DNA of 64,000 bases from Mycobacterium paraterrae (GTDB lineage Bacteria; Actinomycetota; Actinomycetes; Mycobacteriales; Mycobacteriaceae). Numbering within the stretch: position 1 is the stretch's first letter; each line of letters opens with the position of its first letter. Location: contig NZ_CP092488.2 of NCBI RefSeq assembly GCF_022430545.2, positions 3,100,001-3,164,000 of the forward strand, read 5' to 3'. Positions 61,269 through 64,000 of the stretch are shown here, one piece after another. A program made the translations under genes and the position numbers. The notes beneath the pieces are model-generated. The model saw only the letters and a list, made by a program, of their open reading frames with translations, was not told the origin of the DNA and searched no databases.

Positions 61269-62384
61269 CTAGGACGACAGTCGAAGCTCGGGTAGGCCAA
61301 ACCGATCGCCCGCCGCGTCGACCGATGGAGCGTGCTCGCTCCGCCATACGGCCGACTCGCCCGAGAACCGGGGATTGGCGGGCTGGGGATGCTGCTGAAG
61401 CCGGTCGAACCGGTCCAGACGATGCGCCGGCACGAGCCCGGTCAACGTGAAGTTCCAGACCTCGCGGAGGAAGTTGCCGGCGGTGCGCCGGGTATCCGCG
61501 GCGTCGACGTAACGGCGTGCAACCGTCAAAAAGTCTTCGGGTTCGACTCCGGCGACATCGCGCACATGGGTGGTCGGGCCGCCCACCTCCCAAGTCCCCA
61601 GAGCGGATTCGGGCAGGTAATGACGCACACCGGACTCGAAGTACCGGTCGGCGCCGAGTCGTTTCGCGTTTACTCGCACGGCCCTCATGAACATCCACGG
61701 AGGAATATCGATGTGCCGTACCCGTCGGCCCAATGCCTCACCGAGGGCATCGGCGATATCGTTGCTGGACAACAGCTTTGGACCGGTCGGGCGGTAAGCC
61801 CGGCCGTCATGACGCCGCGGGTCCAGCAGTGCGCCCACGGCAACCCTGGCGATGTCCTCGTTCGACGGTGGCGCGTTGCGGCCGCCGCCGGCCGGTAGCG
61901 GCAGCACGCCCAGTTGTGCGGCCAGTGGAAGCACGTTGAAGTAGTTGTCGGCGAAAAATCCCGGATCAACCGCGACGTGCGCAGTATCCGGCAACAGCTC
62001 AAACAACTTGTCGATCAACCAGATCTGCCGGGTCATCAGCGACGGATGCTCTGGGCTGGCCAGCCACTGGCCCAATGCCACCACCGCTTCGACACCCGAG
62101 CGCCGCGCGGCGATGGCAAAGCTGACCGCGCTGTCGAGAGCGTGTGGGTGATAGAGCGGATTGAAGAAGAGTCGGTCCACCCCGTCCATCGCGGCCTGAA
62201 CCTGTTGGATGTCAAGCATATCGGCGAGGACGATCTCGGCGCCCAATGCGCGCAGGCGATCGCTTCGCCAGTCGCCCCGGTGCACCAACGCCCTCGTCGG
62301 CACACCCTTTTCCAACAATTGGGCGGCAACCGCGCCGCCGACCTTGCCCGTCGCACCGGTAACGAGCACGCGCTTGTTTGTCAT
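61269..62384 (-). CDS. NmrA-like NAD(P)-binding SDR
   Basis: The 371-residue protein has the Rossmann loop VLVTGATGKVGGAVAAQLL at the N-terminus and no YxxxK, placing it in the atypical NmrA/quinone-reductase-like group: a redox sensor or reductase. The C-terminal ~80 residues (REVWNFTLTGLVPAHRLDRF...) extend beyond the typical fold. AAAGGAAAG precedes the ATG. It is divergent from a TetR gene with a strong palindrome between, so TetR repression relieved by a small ligand is likely. Confidence 0.85.
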   Translation of the reverse strand: MTNKRVLVTGATGKVGGAVAAQLLEKGVPTRALVHRGDWRSDRLRALGAEIVLADMLDIQQVQAAMDGVDRLFFNPLYHPHALDSAVSFAIAARRSGVEAVVALGQWLASPEHPSLMTRQIWLIDKLFELLPDTAHVAVDPGFFADNYFNVLPLAAQLGVLPLPAGGGRNAPPSNEDIARVAVGALLDPRRHDGRAYRPTGPKLLSSNDIADALGEALGRRVRHIDIPPWMFMRAVRVNAKRLGADRYFESGVRHYLPESALGTWEVGGPTTHVRDVAGVEPEDFLTVARRYVDAADTRRTAGNFLREVWNFTLTGLVPAHRLDRFDRLQQHPQPANPRFSGESAVWRSEHAPSVDAAGDRFGLPELRLSS

Positions 62385-62412
62385 CGGACTTTCCTTTCAC
62401 GGTTGAAAACGT

Positions 62413-62439
62413 GGCGATGTGACCACCGGTTACATCGCC
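62413..62439. promoter_or_regulatory. TetR operator between SDR and TetR genes
   Basis: GGCGATGTGACC (62413-62424), ACC and GGTTACATCGCC (62428-62439) form 12-base inverted arms with a single mismatch. It lies 28 bases before the SDR start and 58 before the TetR start. A partial copy, GATGTGACC, is at 62452-62460. Confidence 0.75.
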
Positions 62440-62497
62440 AGTATGCGATCGGATGTGACCGTTGTCAACATTCCGGTTGGCGTGCGATGGTGAGGGT

Positions 62498-63118
62498 ATG
62501 AGCGACGCCCCAGGCAAAAAGGGCTACCACCACGGCGCACTGCGGTCAGCGCTGGTTCAGGCCAGCATCGCGTTGGCCCGCGAGGGCGGGCCGGATCGAG
62601 TGATCCTGCGCGAGGCCGCCCGCGCCGCGGGGGTGTCGCACTCAGCCGCCTACCGCCATTTCGCCGACCGTGAAGCGTTGTTGGCCGAGGTGTCGTCTGT
62701 CGCCCGCAACGAGCTCGCCGAGGAGATGCGCCGACGGGTCAATCGCAGCAAGGACCCCCGCGGGCGGTTGCGAGCGGTCGGTACCGCCTATATCCACTTC
62801 GCTCTCAGCGAGCCCGGCCTCTTTCGCGCCGCGTTCACCTCGCATCCGGCCACGGCCGGCGGCGACGTCCCCACGGCCGCCAACGTCGGAGCCGAGCCCT
62901 TCGAGGTGCTTGGTCAAGTGCTCGACGAAGCCCAGGCCGCTGGGCTCCTGGATACTCGCCGCAGGCCGGGCGCCGAGATCGCGGTCTGGTCAGCGGTGCA
63001 CGGCCTGGCCAACCTGCTGCTCGACGGACCGTTGCCCACCAGCGACGCAGCCGTCACATTCGCCTGGGAGCAGGTCCAAGATCTCATCGAGCACGGGATG
63101 CTGAACGACGGAATTTGA
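62498..63118 (+). CDS. TetR-family transcriptional regulator
   Basis: ATG 62498 (MSDAPGKKGYHHGALRSALV) gives 206 residues. The N-terminal helix-turn-helix is clear (ILREAARAAGVSHSAAYRHFADREALLAE); the C-terminal domain (FALSEPGLFRAAFTSHP ... WSAVHGLANLLLDGPLP) is the TetR_C-type ligand-binding dimerisation region. It is expected to bind the palindrome at 62413-62439 and control itself and the divergent SDR. Confidence 0.92.
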   Translation: MSDAPGKKGYHHGALRSALVQASIALAREGGPDRVILREAARAAGVSHSAAYRHFADREALLAEVSSVARNELAEEMRRRVNRSKDPRGRLRAVGTAYIHFALSEPGLFRAAFTSHPATAGGDVPTAANVGAEPFEVLGQVLDEAQAAGLLDTRRRPGAEIAVWSAVHGLANLLLDGPLPTSDAAVTFAWEQVQDLIEHGMLNDGI

Positions 63119-63207
63119 TGAGGCCAAACCGGGTGATCCCGACGATCGCGGAAATGGGGCATTTGCCCGATGTGCGCGTAACCGGCCAGCGGCAAGACTC
63201 CAGGGTT

Positions 63208-63588
63208 ATGAAGCAGTGGGTCGCGGCGGCGTTGACATGCGGTGGACTGGCAGTTGCCGGACTGGTAACCGGTACCGCGAGAGCGGACGACGATTGCGGA
63301 CCGGCAGCGATGGTTGACCATGTCTGCTGGGGGCCGAATCGTTGGTGCCCGGGTGATTCCCTGCTCCACCTGACGCAGAACCACGTTTACCAGCCGGTGA
63401 CCTGGGACATGTCTGTGTGCCACACCTACTATCACGTCGCACCCGAGCAGGCCAACCAAGGCCAAGGGATTTATGAGGGGCCCAATCCGCCTCCGCCGCA
63501 GTCTCTTCCGGGGCGAGGGCCCTATCTGCCGCCGCCGCCGGGGACGTGCTGGAACATGTGGATCCCGGGACCCTGTCCAGGCGGCTGA
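63208..63588 (+). CDS. Secreted Cys/Pro-rich small protein
   Basis: ATG 63208 (MKQWVAAALTCGGLAVAGLV) starts a signal peptide ending near ARAD; the frame is open further upstream, but those residues have no signal. The mature ~100 residues have six Cys (DDDCGPA, DHVCWGPN, RWCPGD, SVCHTYY, GTCWNMW, GPCPGG) and a Pro-rich stretch (PPPPQSLPGRGPYLPPPPG). Probably disulfide-stabilised and extracellular; the role is unknown. Confidence 0.75.
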   Translation: MKQWVAAALTCGGLAVAGLVTGTARADDDCGPAAMVDHVCWGPNRWCPGDSLLHLTQNHVYQPVTWDMSVCHTYYHVAPEQANQGQGIYEGPNPPPPQSLPGRGPYLPPPPGTCWNMWIPGPCPGG

Positions 63589-63594
63589 TCTGAC

Positions 63595-63996
63595 TCACAG
63601 TCCCACGATCACGATCACGACGCCGACCACGATGGCCACCGACAGCGACAGAAGCAGGAAGCCGAAGACGCCCTCCTTGACCTTTGAGGCTTCGTGGTCG
63701 CCCGCGGCGATCGGAGTCAGTTTGCGGCCGGCACCCCAGATGGCCGCGAGGAGTGTGCCCGCCCAGTTGGCGTAGGCGGAGTACACGATCAGCCACTCCG
63801 CTGTCACAGCCCAGGCGTGGCTCAGCTGGACGTGTGGCCAGAGCAAACCGAGCAGTACGAGAAACATGCCGTTGAGCACGCCTTCAAGGTGGCTGGTCAA
63901 TCCCATTCGCGGGTTCTTCACCTTCGGAACGACGAAGCCGGTGACCAATCCGAAGACGAAGAGGATGAGCCCGAGCTTGCACAGCAGCGTCTGCAT
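63595..63996 (-). CDS. HabA/styrene-oxide-isomerase-like membrane protein
   Basis: The 133-residue protein has four membrane helices and motifs RMGLTSHLEGVLNGMFLV and SAYANWAGTLLAAIWGAGRK, which resemble hydroxylaminobenzene mutase and styrene oxide isomerase, small membrane isomerases where the conserved His (in SHLEG) can ligate haem. ATG 63996 is 4 bases from the window edge and gives the family length, so the gene looks complete, but its upstream region is outside the window. Confidence 0.72.
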   Translation of the reverse strand: MQTLLCKLGLILFVFGLVTGFVVPKVKNPRMGLTSHLEGVLNGMFLVLLGLLWPHVQLSHAWAVTAEWLIVYSAYANWAGTLLAAIWGAGRKLTPIAAGDHEASKVKEGVFGFLLLSLSVAIVVGVVIVIVGL

Positions 63997-64000
63997 GAAG

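Overview
This window is a chromosomal segment from a Mycobacterium (family Mycobacteriaceae). The evidence is the uniformly high G+C content, abundant GTG and TTG starts, dense ATGA/GTGA gene overlaps, mycobacteria-specific families (ESX-4, cutinases, MMPL, F420-dependent LLM enzymes, 13E12-type HNH protein, GroEL1 with a His-rich tail), and a backbone gene order like the M. tuberculosis Rv3465-to-Rv3417c region (recalled, not searched). No rRNA, tRNA, CRISPR array, prophage or insertion sequence was recognised. No gene-free stretch exceeds about 300 bases.

Layout. 1-4.5 kb: a cut-off cupredoxin gene, a Tat-exported metallophosphoesterase, a membrane-protein gene broken by an in-frame TGA, a membrane adenylate cyclase, a DUF222-HNH protein and a small membrane protein. 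4.6-8 kb: rmlC-rmlB (dTDP-rhamnose for the cell wall) and two tandem LLM oxidoreductases. 8-13.6 kb: an MMPL exporter facing a three-gene operon (alpha-oxoamine synthase, extended SDR, acyl-CoA-dehydrogenase-like), plausibly lipid-related. 13.8-16.9 kb: a two-gene signalling unit, with a response regulator/glutaredoxin-like/thioredoxin-reductase-like fusion overlapping a histidine kinase that has a degenerate cyclic-nucleotide-type domain. 17-21.8 kb: infA-rpmJ-rpsM-rpsK-rpsD-rpoA-rplQ-truA. 21.8-24 kb: three cutinase-family genes. 24-34 kb: a complete ESX-4 type VII secretion locus (eccB4, mycP4, eccD4, eccC4, the Rv3446c-like gene, esxU, esxT). 34-38.6 kb: a small membrane protein, rplM-rpsI, glmM and a pair of EspC/WXG-like genes. 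38.6-49.7 kb: a hydrolase, a His/Trp/Gly-rich secreted protein, glmS followed by a three-copy 56-bp repeat, a DUF4436 protein, a Baeyer-Villiger-type monooxygenase, a rhomboid-like protein, a methyltransferase, nnr and gadB. 49.7-57 kb: alr, an alpha/beta hydrolase, tsaE-tsaB-rimI-(repeat)-tsaD, CIRCE, groES and groEL1. 57-64 kb: a second membrane adenylate cyclase, two secreted proteins sharing an upstream palindrome motif, a lipoprotein, a methyltransferase, an SDR/TetR pair with a clear operator, a secreted protein and a HabA-like membrane isomerase.

How the genes work together. Wall precursor supply is well represented: glmS and glmM feed UDP-GlcNAc, rmlBC feeds rhamnose and alr feeds D-alanine. 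Translation and quality control are also strong: ribosomal operon, t6A synthesis, chaperonins and NAD(P)H-hydrate repair. Export is represented by ESX-4, cutinases, MMPL and many small secreted proteins. The most unusual items are the redox-enzyme-like response regulator with its kinase, the MIRU-like repeats that form a chain of start/stop overlaps between rimI and tsaD and extend glmS's 3' end, and several operator-like palindromes not assigned to a known regulator. Eight start codons have a TANNNT hexamer 6-9 bases upstream, consistent with leaderless transcripts.
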